A DNA stretch of 27,471 nucleotides from Ruminococcus sp. UBA3286 (GCA_002362135.1 DETO01000032.1:1035-28505); one strand, 5' to 3'. Shown: positions 8,153 through 16,806, counted from the first letter of the stretch. Numbers and translations are program-made. The notes: a model not told the origin generated them from the sequence alone.

Positions 8153-11100
8153 ATGATACTAATGATATCGCGGACTGATATACTAAAAGAATATCTTTTG
8201 CCGATGTCCGACGGGATAGATTATGAGATACTTCTTCAAAAGGAAGTATACAGAATGAACAGGGACGTTCATCTGAAACTTGAAAATACCGAGGGGCAGT
8301 GGTATATCAAGGAAAGCGAAGAATATTCCATCAATAACGTTGAAGAGGGGTTCGGCAGGATAGCTCTTACCAATGAACTCCGTCTGCGCTTTCTGACGAA
8401 AGATAAGGAATTGTTTCAGGCGATCTCCATACATACCGTGAAAAATTCTCTTGCCTTTGCGAAATATGATATTTCGCGGCTGAATAATATAACCATAGGC
8501 AGCGGCGACGATAAAAACATTTCATACTCGTTTATGAAGTATATGTCCAAAGATCACGCGGTACTGCGCAAAAACGTCGGAGTCTGGTATATCGAAAATA
8601 CGGGGGCGAACGGTACTTTTTTGAACGGCTACAGAATAAACGGCTTATCCGCGCTTAATTTCGGCGATGAAATAAATGCGTTCGGTCTTAGAATTATTTT
8701 TCTCGGCAATGTTCTTGCAGTCGGCTCGCATTACGGAAATCTTGTTGTCAAAGGTCTTACGGAAATGGTGATACCGCAGGTCGGCGACATAAAGTCGGGC
8801 GGCGTTTCGGAGCGTACTTATTATCACCGTTCGCCGCGTAATATTCCGCGTATCTACTGCGATAAGATAACTATCGAAAGCGCGCCCGAAGCAAAATTTG
8901 GGAAAAAACGCTCGCTTCTTGCGCAGATAGGGCCGTCGCTGACAATGGCTCTTCCGATGCTTCTGGGCTGTATGCTGTCGATGTATGCCATGAGGTCGAG
9001 CGGTTCGTCCGGCGCGTTTATGTATACGGGACTTATCACGGCTGTAGGTTCGGCTCTTATCGGCGCTGTATGGGCGATAATGAATATACGCGAGGAACGC
9101 CGCGACGAGCAGAAAAATGAAAACGTCCGCTTTAATGAATACGGCAGCTATCTCATTGAAATTTCCGAAAAGCTGAAAGAACGATATTCCGGCAACAGAA
9201 ACGCTATGTATACCATGTATCCCGCGCCCGGTGAAAACTGTCTGAAAACTTCGGAAAGTCCCGATCTCTGGAACAGAAATTTCACGCATGAGGATTTTAT
9301 GTATTACCGTATAGGCGTGGGAAATATTCCGTTTCAGGTAACTATAGAATCGCCGCAGGAACGCTTTACGCTGGGTAAGGATTTCCTTCGCGACAAGGTG
9401 AAAAAGCTGGTTGAAAGTTATCAGACACTTGAAAATGTGCCTATCGGCGTCGATCTTTTCAAGAATAATCTTTTCGGAATGATAGGCGGAAGTAAAAAGC
9501 GCGGCGCGATTCAGCTTATGTACAGCATAGTTTCGGGAATCGCAGCCTGCAACTGCTATACGGACGTAAAAATGGTTTTCATTTACGACGAAAAGGAAAA
9601 TCCCAAGAAGTGGGATTTCGTAAAGTGGTTTCCCCATGTATGGAGCGAAAACCGCCGTACACGATATGTGGCTTCAAATTCAAACGAGTTGAGCGACGTA
9701 ATGTATGAACTGGTAAATATTATGCGCCGCCGCGATGAGAATGCGGAGAATAATTCCCATGAAAATATAATTCCAAAGCCGCATTATGTTATCTTTGTAT
9801 CCGATCCGCGCATACTGGATAATCAGCTTGTTGCGAAATACATTTTAAAGCCGTCCCCGCATTACGGACTGACCGCAATGATAATGGCGGAACGGTATGA
9901 GGAGCTTCCGAACGAATGCGTGTACATACTTGAAAATACCGACAGTTTTAAGGGCTATTACAAAACGACGGCTATTGCCGAAAAAACCGAGATAAAATTT
10001 GATGTGGTGACGGCGAAGGAACTTTCGACGCTTGCTAAAAATCTTTCCGATCTTCAGGTGCAGGAGATAGAAAGCGATACGGAAATTCCTGCCGTGCTGG
10101 ATTTCTTCGAGATGTACGGCGTTGATTCTCTGGAAAAGCTGAACGTGCTTGAACTTTGGTACAAAAACAGAAGCTACAATTCAATGCGCGCCCTTATCGG
10201 AAAAAAAGCGGGCGGTGCGGATTGTTATCTTGATATTCACGAGAAATTCCACGGCCCTCACGGACTTGTGGCAGGTACTACGGGTTCGGGAAAAAGTGAA
10301 ATTCTTCAAACGTATATTCTCTCTCTCGCTCTTAATTTCAGCCCCGACGACGTTGCCTTTTTCATCATCGACTATAAGGGCGGCGGAATGTCGAATCTTT
10401 TTTCCGATCTTCCCCATATGGCAGGCGAAATTTCTAATCTTTCGGGAAATCAGGTTCGCCGCGCAATGATCTCGATAAAGAGCGAAAACAGACGCCGTCA
10501 GCGAATTTTCAGCGAATACGGCGTGAATAATATCAATCTTTACACCAGACTTTACAAAAGTCACGAAGCTAAACTGCCGATTCCGCATCTTATAATCGTC
10601 ATAGACGAATTTGCGGAACTGAAACGAGAAGAGCCTGATTTTATGAAGGAACTTATCAGCGTTGCTCAGGTGGGACGAAGCCTTGGCGTTCATCTTATTC
10701 TTGCAACCCAGAAGCCCAACGGCACGGTTGACGACAATATCCGAAGCAACTCCAAATTTCATCTTTGCCTGCGCGTTCAGGACAGGCAGGATTCCAACGA
10801 TATGCTCGGCAAGCCCGACGCCGCTTATATTACTCAGGCAGGCAGAAGTTATATTCAGGTCGGCAATGATGAAATATACGATCTGTTCCAGTCGGGTTGG
10901 AGCGGCGCGGTCTATGATAGAAATATGGCTGATAAAAACGATAACATCGCAACCATGATAACTCTGACCGGTAAGCCTGCTATCTACGGCAGCCGTACCA
11001 AAATGAAGCGCCGCGAAAGAGAACGTCTTGCATGGTATGATTATATCATAAAAATGATACGCTATGTCAGGAATGAGAATATTCCGAACATGAAACTCAG

Positions 11101-13111
11101 CGAACTGAATCAGAAAGAGCTTGACGAATTTTCCGATTCAGTCTACAAAATGATGTGTTCCCAGCAGAATTATGAAAGCAGTTCCAACAATCGCACGAAC
11201 GTGTTTAATTTCGTTAAGCTGTATGCTCAGGGAATCATAACCGACGCGGCATCTGCAATGGTCATCAGCGGAAGCGGAGTAAGGCTGCCCGAATTAAAGG
11301 AGCGCACTCAGCTGGAAGTTCTTGTAAAATATATCCGATCTGTTGCGGAAAACGGCGGATTCAACTATAAGCTGCGGCTGTGGCTGCCGGTGCTGCCCGA
11401 AATGCTGATCTACAGCGATGTTGTAAAGGATAAAAAGCCGCGCCTTGTAAACGGAAATTACGCGCCCCTTGATGAAAAGGATTTCACTCTTTCGGCTGTC
11501 GCGGGACTTCTGGACGATCCCGAAAATCAGCTTCAGCTGCCGACTTCAGTAGATTTTGCCGTTGACGGAAACCTTGCGGTAATAGCTTCGGTATCGACGG
11601 GCAAAAGTACGTTTATGCAGACTCTTATCTATAGCCTTGTCAATAATTACACTCCCGACGAACTGAATATGTATATTCTTGATTTCAGCAGTCACCGTCT
11701 CGGCTGTTACGGCAAGCTTCCCCATGTGGGCGGATTTGTTACGGAGAACGACAGCGACAGGATAGCGAAATTCTTCATGATGACAGATCGCATGATGAAG
11801 AAGCGTCAGGAGGAACTGAACGGCGGAAGTTACAGAGATTACGTCCGTGCATACGGAAGAAAGATTCCTGCGGTTGTTATATTCATTGACAATTACGGAA
11901 CGTTCAAGGAAAAAACGGGGGGCGTATATGACGACGCCGTTACGAGAATTTCCAGAGACGGTCAAAGCGTGGGAATATTCCTTGCGGTAAGCGCAGGCGG
12001 ATTCGGCATGGACGAAATTTCCCTTCGTACCGCCGAAAACATCAAGACCGTCATATGTCTCGATCTTGGCGATAAATTTAAATTTATGGAAGTACTTCGC
12101 AGCAACAAGATCAATATTCTGCCCGAAGCCGATGTTAAGGGACGCGGACTTGTTAAATATGATGATAAAGTCCTTGAATTCCAGACGGCTGTTGCGGTTG
12201 AAGCCGAGGACGATTATGAACGTTCCGAAAAGCTTGCGGCGTTCAGCGAAAAGCTTGCGGATTCATGGAAGGGCGCGTCTGCCGCTGAAATTCCGCATAT
12301 TCCCGAAAAGCCCGTACTGGCAGATCTTGAGAGGGTTTCAGGCTATAATGAAGCCGTTCTCAGCAAACGCTATATGCCTGTCGGTTATAAGGACATTGAC
12401 GCTTCGCTTGAATGCATCGATCTTTCATGCACGTTTTTGTATACATTTGCAGGCAGAAAGCGTACCGGCAAAACGAACGCCATGAAGATAGCTATTGAAA
12501 TGGCGGCGAAAAAAGACGGCGATATAGTGATAATCGAGCGCGGCAAAAATGAACTGAAACAGCTTTCAGAGCAGGTCGATGCAAAATATATTGAATCCAG
12601 TCAGGGATTATTCGATTTCCTCGCGGAGATAAAAGAGCCGTTTGTGCGCAGAAATCGCCGCAAACATGAACTTATGGATCAGGGAATGGAAGATATCGCG
12701 ATTTATGAAGCCATGACGGAATTCAAGCCTGTTTTCATATTTATTGCATCGTTGGAGGAATTCCTGCAAATGGCTTATATGCCCGACGACGGAGCAGGTC
12801 AGATGAGCGGATTTTTGGAAAATATTTTTGATAAGGGCGAACTGCATAATATATTCTTCTTCGCCTGCGCCGACCCCGACAACAGTATCGACTGCATGGG
12901 ATTCAACGGATATAACATTTATATGAACAGGCATGAGGGAACGCACTTCGGCGGCTGTCTTGACAGGCAAAAGCAATTTACGGCTGTCAATCTTAATTTT
13001 GCCGAACAGAGCAGATCGATGCCCAGAGGCGTTGCTCTTACGCCTTATAAGGACGACGATTCGCAGATGTATAAGGTAATAGTGCCTGTTATCGGAGGTG
13101 AAGCGAAATGA
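8153..13111 (+). CDS. essC: EssC-type T7SS FtsK/SpoIIIE ATPase
   Basis: This is the motor of type VII secretion. The start is set at 8153 because AAGGAGG (8138-8144) precedes it by 8 bases; an upstream ATG at 8129 would overlap the FHA gene. The product is 1652 residues. Residues 105-185 are an FHA domain (IGSG 115-118, SKDH 132-135, NTGANGTFLNG 149-159), with an N-terminal beta-rich part before it. Two membrane spans lie at about 260-280 and 289-310. ATPase 1 has Walker A GTTGSGKS (708-715) and Walker B with Asp818-Glu819 (IDEFAEL). ATPase 2 has a decayed Walker A (ASVSTGKS, 1145-1152; first Gly replaced by Ala) and FIDNYG for Walker B. ATPase 3 has a normal Walker A (GRKRTGKT, 1434-1441) but a poor Walker B (FIASLEEF). 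A complete first and degenerate later ATPases is usual for EssC. The length exceeds the about 1480 residues of staphylococcal EssC. The next gene overlaps by 4 bases. Confidence 0.95.
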   Translation: MILMISRTDILKEYLLPMSDGIDYEILLQKEVYRMNRDVHLKLENTEGQWYIKESEEYSINNVEEGFGRIALTNELRLRFLTKDKELFQAISIHTVKNSLAFAKYDISRLNNITIGSGDDKNISYSFMKYMSKDHAVLRKNVGVWYIENTGANGTFLNGYRINGLSALNFGDEINAFGLRIIFLGNVLAVGSHYGNLVVKGLTEMVIPQVGDIKSGGVSERTYYHRSPRNIPRIYCDKITIESAPEAKFGKKRSLLAQIGPSLTMALPMLLGCMLSMYAMRSSGSSGAFMYTGLITAVGSALIGAVWAIMNIREERRDEQKNENVRFNEYGSYLIEISEKLKERYSGNRNAMYTMYPAPGENCLKTSESPDLWNRNFTHEDFMYYRIGVGNIPFQVTIESPQERFTLGKDFLRDKVKKLVESYQTLENVPIGVDLFKNNLFGMIGGSKKRGAIQLMYSIVSGIAACNCYTDVKMVFIYDEKENPKKWDFVKWFPHVWSENRRTRYVASNSNELSDVMYELVNIMRRRDENAENNSHENIIPKPHYVIFVSDPRILDNQLVAKYILKPSPHYGLTAMIMAERYEELPNECVYILENTDSFKGYYKTTAIAEKTEIKFDVVTAKELSTLAKNLSDLQVQEIESDTEIPAVLDFFEMYGVDSLEKLNVLELWYKNRSYNSMRALIGKKAGGADCYLDIHEKFHGPHGLVAGTTGSGKSEILQTYILSLALNFSPDDVAFFIIDYKGGGMSNLFSDLPHMAGEISNLSGNQVRRAMISIKSENRRRQRIFSEYGVNNINLYTRLYKSHEAKLPIPHLIIVIDEFAELKREEPDFMKELISVAQVGRSLGVHLILATQKPNGTVDDNIRSNSKFHLCLRVQDRQDSNDMLGKPDAAYITQAGRSYIQVGNDEIYDLFQSGWSGAVYDRNMADKNDNIATMITLTGKPAIYGSRTKMKRRERERLAWYDYIIKMIRYVRNENIPNMKLSELNQKELDEFSDSVYKMMCSQQNYESSSNNRTNVFNFVKLYAQGIITDAASAMVISGSGVRLPELKERTQLEVLVKYIRSVAENGGFNYKLRLWLPVLPEMLIYSDVVKDKKPRLVNGNYAPLDEKDFTLSAVAGLLDDPENQLQLPTSVDFAVDGNLAVIASVSTGKSTFMQTLIYSLVNNYTPDELNMYILDFSSHRLGCYGKLPHVGGFVTENDSDRIAKFFMMTDRMMKKRQEELNGGSYRDYVRAYGRKIPAVVIFIDNYGTFKEKTGGVYDDAVTRISRDGQSVGIFLAVSAGGFGMDEISLRTAENIKTVICLDLGDKFKFMEVLRSNKINILPEADVKGRGLVKYDDKVLEFQTAVAVEAEDDYERSEKLAAFSEKLADSWKGASAAEIPHIPEKPVLADLERVSGYNEAVLSKRYMPVGYKDIDASLECIDLSCTFLYTFAGRKRTGKTNAMKIAIEMAAKKDGDIVIIERGKNELKQLSEQVDAKYIESSQGLFDFLAEIKEPFVRRNRRKHELMDQGMEDIAIYEAMTEFKPVFIFIASLEEFLQMAYMPDDGAGQMSGFLENIFDKGELHNIFFFACADPDNSIDCMGFNGYNIYMNRHEGTHFGGCLDRQKQFTAVNLNFAEQSRSMPRGVALTPYKDDDSQMYKVIVPVIGGEAK

Positions 13112-13824
13112 TATCGATGCTTATCTGCATTTCAGATGAAAAGGAACTGAATTTTATAGTTTCATACGTGAAAGAGTTGGCGGAGCTTGAAAGCGACGAA
13201 CGCTGGGATATTCGCGTTTGCAGGAGCGATGAAGATATTTTCGCAGCGGCGGACGAGGGCGAAGGCTATGATATGATACTGGTGGATAATTCAATTCCCG
13301 AAGCCGCGGCAGCCGTAGGAAAATGCAGGAGAATAAATCCTGACGCACATATCATGATAATCTCCGCGAAAAATCAATCCGCCGCCGACTGTATTTCTCC
13401 CGAATATATGAATATGGGCATAATTATGCGTCCGCTTACGCAGGAAAAACTCGAAAGCGGACTTCGGGAGAACGTCAGAAGTTTTGTGAAACGCATGAAC
13501 GACGGCAAAACGGAAAACTGCTTTATTCTCGACAGCAAGGACGGCAGGCAGCTTATACCGTATAATACGATATCGTATTTTGAGTCGCGTGAGAAGAAAA
13601 TATTCCTTTATACGCATTCGAACGAGTACTCATTTTACGATACCCTCGACAGGCTTGAGGAATCTCTTCCGCAGAGTAAATTTATAAGATGTCACCGCAG
13701 TTTTATCATCAACCGCAGTAAAATAAGCGGCATTGCCGTTTCTAAAAACCGCATAACCCTCGACAGCGGCGAAATGATACCGATTTCGAGAACATACAAA
13801 TCTGAATTGAAGGAGCTGAAATAA
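13108..13824 (+). CDS. LytTR-family response regulator (orphan)
   Basis: The start overlaps the essC stop (ATGA), so the two are translationally coupled. The product is 238 residues. Residues 1-120 are a receiver domain: acidic pair Asp10-Glu11, phospho-acceptor Asp60 in ILVDNSIP, Ser86 in IISAK. The invariant Lys is replaced by Arg108 (MRPL). Residues about 135-238 are a LytTR DNA-binding domain (ISYFESREKKIFLYT, FIRCHRSFIINRSKI, ISRTYKSEL), as in AgrA, ComE and VirR. No histidine kinase is seen in the window, so the input is unknown; the membrane Ser/Thr kinase is a possible but untested source. The likely targets are the three LytTR-like boxes at 16905-16955 in front of the WXG100 operon. 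Confidence 0.92.
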   Translation: MISMLICISDEKELNFIVSYVKELAELESDERWDIRVCRSDEDIFAAADEGEGYDMILVDNSIPEAAAAVGKCRRINPDAHIMIISAKNQSAADCISPEYMNMGIIMRPLTQEKLESGLRENVRSFVKRMNDGKTENCFILDSKDGRQLIPYNTISYFESREKKIFLYTHSNEYSFYDTLDRLEESLPQSKFIRCHRSFIINRSKISGIAVSKNRITLDSGEMIPISRTYKSELKELK

Positions 13825-13825
13825 T

Positions 13826-14512
13826 ATGGATAATTACAGTCTTGGATATGTTTTTACCGACGCGGAGCTGCAAACGCTTTTCAGCTGTCTGGGAATCGGC
13901 AGTACGTATGGTCTGCCCATAAAATTGCGCAGTTTTACGGAAGAAGAGGAAATGCAGGTGATACGCAGTCTGGTGCGGAAAAATGTTATAAGTCCCGACG
14001 ATAATGACGGCTATGTGCTTGACGGCAGATTTCGGGAGGCTTTCCGCACGATAAAAGGCGGCGGAGGCTGCGTTTCCCTTATCTCGAAAAATTTCCCTTT
14101 AAGCGGATATATTTGCTTTGCAGGCGAAACTCCCGTTGTCTGGGAGATAGGCGCGTATACCGACAGGAAATTCACCATGACGACACCCGATATTGACAGC
14201 TTTTGCAGAGGTCTTGCAGAGGAGGGTTTTATTCCTTATCTCAGCGGATACAACGAAGGATTTTCCGCGGAACTTGGCAAACGTATCGAAGAAGCGGTTT
14301 CGGCGGCGGAGCTTACGGGGGAATTTTCGGGCATGAATTTCGCATTCACAGCAAAGGCAGTTAAAAACGGCGCGGTCAGCTATCTGATATCAGGCAGCGA
14401 AATAAGCGGAAATTATCTTGCCGTGGTAAAAAACGGAGTCTGCACTTTTGAGGAGCATAGCCGCGAAAAGCTTGTTTCTAAGCTGAAAATTATGTTGGGA
14501 GGCGAATTCTGA
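13826..14512 (+). CDS. EspG-like secretion accessory protein (tentative)
   Basis: The product is 228 residues, one base after the LytTR stop and overlapping the next start (TGATG). No membrane span or signal peptide is seen, so it is cytosolic. Residues 10-78 (TDAELQTLFSCLGIG, then PIKLRSFTEEEE, LVRKNVI, GYVLDGRF) read like the N-terminal part of EspG proteins: LTxxE, LGxG, a proline-led strand, a T-x-x-E helix, then a short xGxL strand and helix. The rest alternates beta strands and helices (SGYICFAGETPVVWEIGAY, SYLISGSEISGNYLAVV), also in keeping with the two-part fold. EspG chaperones bind PE-PPE substrates in mycobacterial T7SS. The resemblance was judged by eye and needs a profile or structure search. 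Position in the essC operon supports a role in substrate handling. Confidence 0.5.
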   Translation: MDNYSLGYVFTDAELQTLFSCLGIGSTYGLPIKLRSFTEEEEMQVIRSLVRKNVISPDDNDGYVLDGRFREAFRTIKGGGGCVSLISKNFPLSGYICFAGETPVVWEIGAYTDRKFTMTTPDIDSFCRGLAEEGFIPYLSGYNEGFSAELGKRIEEAVSAAELTGEFSGMNFAFTAKAVKNGAVSYLISGSEISGNYLAVVKNGVCTFEEHSREKLVSKLKIMLGGEF

Positions 14513-14757
14513 TGAGGGAGATAGAGATTTACGTAGCTGCTTCTTCGGAATATTACAGCTTCAATATCGATGAAAATACGCCGCTTGCGGTAATAGCCGA
14601 CGAAGTTTCCGCGATGCTGCGTCAAAAAACGATGATCGCAGGTGAAAACGCTCCCGATATGATCTTTTACAGCAAAGAACGCGGCGAGGTCTTAGACGGT
14701 ACGCTTACCCTTGCCCAGCTGGGCATCACAACAGGGGCGGAATTGGGAATAATATAA
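14512..14757 (+). CDS. YukD/EsaB-like ubiquitin-fold T7SS protein
   Basis: The product is 81 residues, starting on the last base of the upstream stop. It has a beta-grasp pattern: first hairpin (REIEIYVAASSEYYSFNID), a helix (PLAVIADEVSAMLRQK), and a last turn LTLAQLGITTGAELGII that matches the ubiquitin-like end of YukD/EsaB (tL..lGi..Ga.L.li). EsaB/YukD is a small cytosolic T7SS component. In B. subtilis yukD sits beside the other T7SS genes, and EsaB of S. aureus is needed for secretion or its control. It is the last gene of this operon, followed by a terminator. Confidence 0.8.
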   Translation: MREIEIYVAASSEYYSFNIDENTPLAVIADEVSAMLRQKTMIAGENAPDMIFYSKERGEVLDGTLTLAQLGITTGAELGII

Positions 14758-14771
14758 CCGCAGAACTTTGA

Positions 14772-14804
14772 AAAAAGCTGTCCACATTATGTGGACAGCT
14801 TTTT
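14772..14804. terminator. Bidirectional terminator between convergent T7SS operons
   Basis: Perfect 15-bp stem AAAAAGCTGTCCACA with a TTA loop and complement ending in TTTTT. A-run and T-run flank it on both strands, so it can stop transcription from both sides. The stop codon of the - strand FHA gene (14803-14805) overlaps its edge. Confidence 0.9.
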
Positions 14805-15363
14805 ATAACATTTGCAGTTCGCATTTTGAACCGAGACGGATGATGTCGCCGCGGTTCAGAACGGTATCGGCTTCGATACGATGACCGTTTACGTAGGTGT
14901 GATTGGTGGAATTATTATCGCTTATTATGACCGCCCCGTCCGTTCTTCGGCGCAGACAGCAATGAAACTTCGAGACGTCACGGTTGGCTGTAACGCAGCA
15001 GACTCCATACGGGACGGGCGATTGATATCTGCCGAGAATAACTTTATCAGCAAGATCAGCGTTAAACAACACACCGTCCTCAACTCTTCTTATCGTTATG
15101 AAAAAGCTGTTCGGGGCATTGTTTACGCCTTGTATCTCGCCGTCTACGGAAATGAGAATAGTTCCCTTTATTTTATTCGTAAGCTGAAGCTGATTCTGGG
15201 ATGAAACGATATGACCGCTGTTTATATCCGCTCCGCCGTCGAAATCCACATTTTTTTTGCGGTATTTCGGGACGGAAGAACGTGTGAGAATTATTGCCGC
15301 AAGCAGGACTGCGATAATTACGAGAAATACGATAAGACAGATAATGATAATAGTGGCATCCAT
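14803..15363 (-). CDS. Membrane-anchored FHA domain protein of the WXG100 operon
   Basis: The product is 186 residues. A strongly hydrophobic N-terminus (5-27) is followed by a basic, probably cytosolic stretch. Residues about 105-183 form an FHA domain: GR (111-112), S-K-F-H (131-134), then STNHTYVNG (152-160). The usual NG-T reads NH-T here, a small change in the phosphothreonine-binding loop. This is the second separate membrane FHA protein of the locus, and the third FHA domain with that of EssC. The ATG overlaps the stop of the upstream WXG100-like gene by one base. As a distal gene it may be made in smaller amounts than the WXG100 proteins. Confidence 0.87.
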   Translation of the reverse strand: MDATIIIICLIVFLVIIAVLLAAIILTRSSVPKYRKKNVDFDGGADINSGHIVSSQNQLQLTNKIKGTILISVDGEIQGVNNAPNSFFITIRRVEDGVLFNADLADKVILGRYQSPVPYGVCCVTANRDVSKFHCCLRRRTDGAVIISDNNSTNHTYVNGHRIEADTVLNRGDIIRLGSKCELQML

Positions 15364-15662
15364 TATTTAACACCGCTGCCAAACACCGTATTTACCGTGT
15401 TTTCAAGTGATTTTACCGTGCCGGAGGAGGCGGAAATTTTATCTCTCATGGCGTTCATCTCCATTTTTGTAAGATTCATGCGGCGCGCGAATGCGTCGCT
15501 TTTTTCATGTATAAGCGAAGCAGTATCTCCTTCCCATGAATTGACCGCCGATATTACTGAATTCCCGGTTTCGCTGCATATCGCGTTGTATTCATAAATA
15601 AGTTCGTTTATTAATCTCATGCATTCGTCAGCCGCGCCGACGCTGTATTTGAAATTACTCAT
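15363..15662 (-). CDS. WXG100-like protein, atypical
   Basis: The product is 99 residues with a central W-E-G turn (Trp43-Gly45, SWEGD) between two predicted helices, the length and layout of WXG100/ESAT-6 proteins. Unlike the two upstream members it lacks a C-terminal Y-x-x-x-D/E export motif. It could be a partner chaperone (like the small Lap/Lcp-type helical proteins of LXG toxins) or a member that is co-exported. AAAGGAG at normal distance supports the start. It is the fourth gene of the operon. Confidence 0.75.
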   Translation of the reverse strand: MSNFKYSVGAADECMRLINELIYEYNAICSETGNSVISAVNSWEGDTASLIHEKSDAFARRMNLTKMEMNAMRDKISASSGTVKSLENTVNTVFGSGVK

Positions 15663-15686
15663 AATTGTATGCGCTCCTTTCCTATT

Positions 15687-16058
15687 CTATTCTTTTACTG
15701 AAATGTTAATCGGCAATGCGGTCGGATCGATATCCGTGCCGCTGCTGCTCATAAGTTCGGAAATAAGAGCGGTCTGTAATTTCCCTTCGCCCGTGCAGTG
15801 CATAAGTGAACGGCGGTCGCTGTCGGCTGCCGTATTGGCTGCGGAGGAGAAAACATGGCTGAATTTCCTTGTTGTATTCTGCTGTTCGATAATTTTTTTG
15901 CGAATATGAGCCGCCATTCTCATGAGATGATCGTCGTCAAGCTGAGAAAGTTTGGATTCTATAACATCGAGACGCTTCAGACAGCTTTCGAGATCAGCCG
16001 CCTTTTTATCGAGTATCTCGCTTTCGCAAAGAAGTCTGTTATTATTAAGCCTATACAT
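15687..16058 (-). CDS. Small helical protein of the WXG100 operon, unknown
   Basis: The product is 123 residues. No W-x-G motif, signal peptide or membrane span is present. The first about 65 residues are charged and probably coiled coil (ILDKKAADLESCLKRLDVIESKLSQL); the second half is richer in Ser, Thr and Ala. AAAGGAG precedes the ATG at about 10 bases. It lies between two WXG100 genes and the WXG-like gene, so a role as export partner, chaperone or substrate is reasonable, but no family was recognised. Confidence 0.7.
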   Translation of the reverse strand: MYRLNNNRLLCESEILDKKAADLESCLKRLDVIESKLSQLDDDHLMRMAAHIRKKIIEQQNTTRKFSHVFSSAANTAADSDRRSLMHCTGEGKLQTALISELMSSSGTDIDPTALPINISVKE

Positions 16059-16094
16059 AAAAATTGTTCTCCTTTCCGTATTGCCGTGACAGCT

Positions 16095-16134
16095 TTATGA
16101 CAGATCGCACGAAAACCGTGCGACGCTGCCATAA
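16095..16134 (-). other. Intergenic hairpin between WXG100 gene and downstream genes
   Basis: On the - strand, TTATGGCA-GCG-TCGCACG pairs with CGTGCGA-TC-TGTCATAA: 7 inner perfect pairs, a small internal loop, then 8 outer pairs (one G-T). There is no T-run, so it may act as an RNA-stability element or weak terminator that keeps WXG100 mRNA in excess over the downstream genes. The perfect inner stem is at 16105-16123. Confidence 0.55.
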
Positions 16135-16143
16135 AATTCGTTA

Positions 16144-16467
16144 TTATTTGATAACGTCGTCGTTAAGCTGCTGAACTTTGCTTGTGCCGGTGGTTTCAAC
16201 CGTATTATAAAGTTTAGCTACTGCTCTGAGATCGTTTACGTAATCCTGAATCATATTCATCATCTGGCAGATGTCGCCCTGAAGCTTGTTGAACTTCGCG
16301 CGGTAAGCGTTCGAAGCGTCGCCCTGCCACTTGCAGGATAAGTTTTGTACGAGCTGCATCATAGAGTTGGTTTTGTTCTGAACTATTCTTTTCTGATTTT
16401 CAAAAGCGCTTGCGGACTGCTCAAGTCTTGCAGAATCCACACGAATAATGTTTGCTGTACTTGCCAT
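16144..16467 (-). CDS. WXG100/ESAT-6-like secreted protein (second gene)
   Basis: ATG at 16467 is chosen over the TTG at 16485, because the latter lies in the AAAGGA ribosome site; the true N-terminus is then MASTAN. The product is 107 residues with W-Q-G (Trp47-Gly49, KWQGD) at the turn of two helices and a C-terminal Tyr87-x-x-x-Glu91 that fits the T7SS YxxxD/E export motif. It pairs naturally with the preceding WXG100 gene as a hetero- or homodimer and is the probable substrate of the EssC encoded on the other strand. It lies 51 bases behind the first WXG100 gene. Confidence 0.92.
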   Translation of the reverse strand: MASTANIIRVDSARLEQSASAFENQKRIVQNKTNSMMQLVQNLSCKWQGDASNAYRAKFNKLQGDICQMMNMIQDYVNDLRAVAKLYNTVETTGTSKVQQLNDDVIK

Positions 16468-16518
16468 AATAATACTTCCTTTCAAAATTGAGAAATTTGT
16501 GTTTGATGTGTGTGAAAA

Positions 16519-16806
16519 TTACTGAACAATGGTCTTGCACTGATTTTCAGCGTTGTCGTAGGACTGAGCGATGTCCGCGAGCGTTCTTACGTACTGGTCG
16601 ATAAGGTCGCAGAATGCGATCATCTGTTGGTTGTCTTTCTGGAAAAAGTTGTGGAATTCATCTCTTGCAGGACCTTCCCACATCTGACTGAGACTGTTTT
16701 CCATCTGAGTAAGCGCCTGAACCTCTTTTTTGAGATCCGCGTTCATAGTTGCGAGGGTGGTTGCGTCCTGTTCGAGTGCCTTGGGGCTGACTTTGATCTG
16801 TGCCAT
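16519..16806 (-). CDS. WXG100/ESAT-6-like secreted protein (first gene)
   Basis: The product is 95 residues: helix, W-E-G turn (Trp43-Gly45, MWEGPARDEF), helix, and a C-terminal Tyr83-x-x-x-Glu87 export motif. No signal peptide is present, as expected for T7SS substrates. A strong ribosome site (CGGAGG) precedes the ATG. It is the first gene after the promoter at 16864-16892 and heads a five-gene - strand operon running to 14803. Confidence 0.93.
   Translation of the reverse strand: MAQIKVSPKALEQDATTLATMNADLKKEVQALTQMENSLSQMWEGPARDEFHNFFQKDNQQMIAFCDLIDQYVRTLADIAQSYDNAENQCKTIVQ

Noticed and set aside
8129..8153. Earlier ATG at 8129 as start of EssC
   Set aside because: It overlaps the FHA gene and has no ribosome site, while AAGGAGG fits the ATG at 8153.
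8645..9637. - strand open frame of 330 codons within essC
   Set aside because: Antisense shadow with no domain or start signal.
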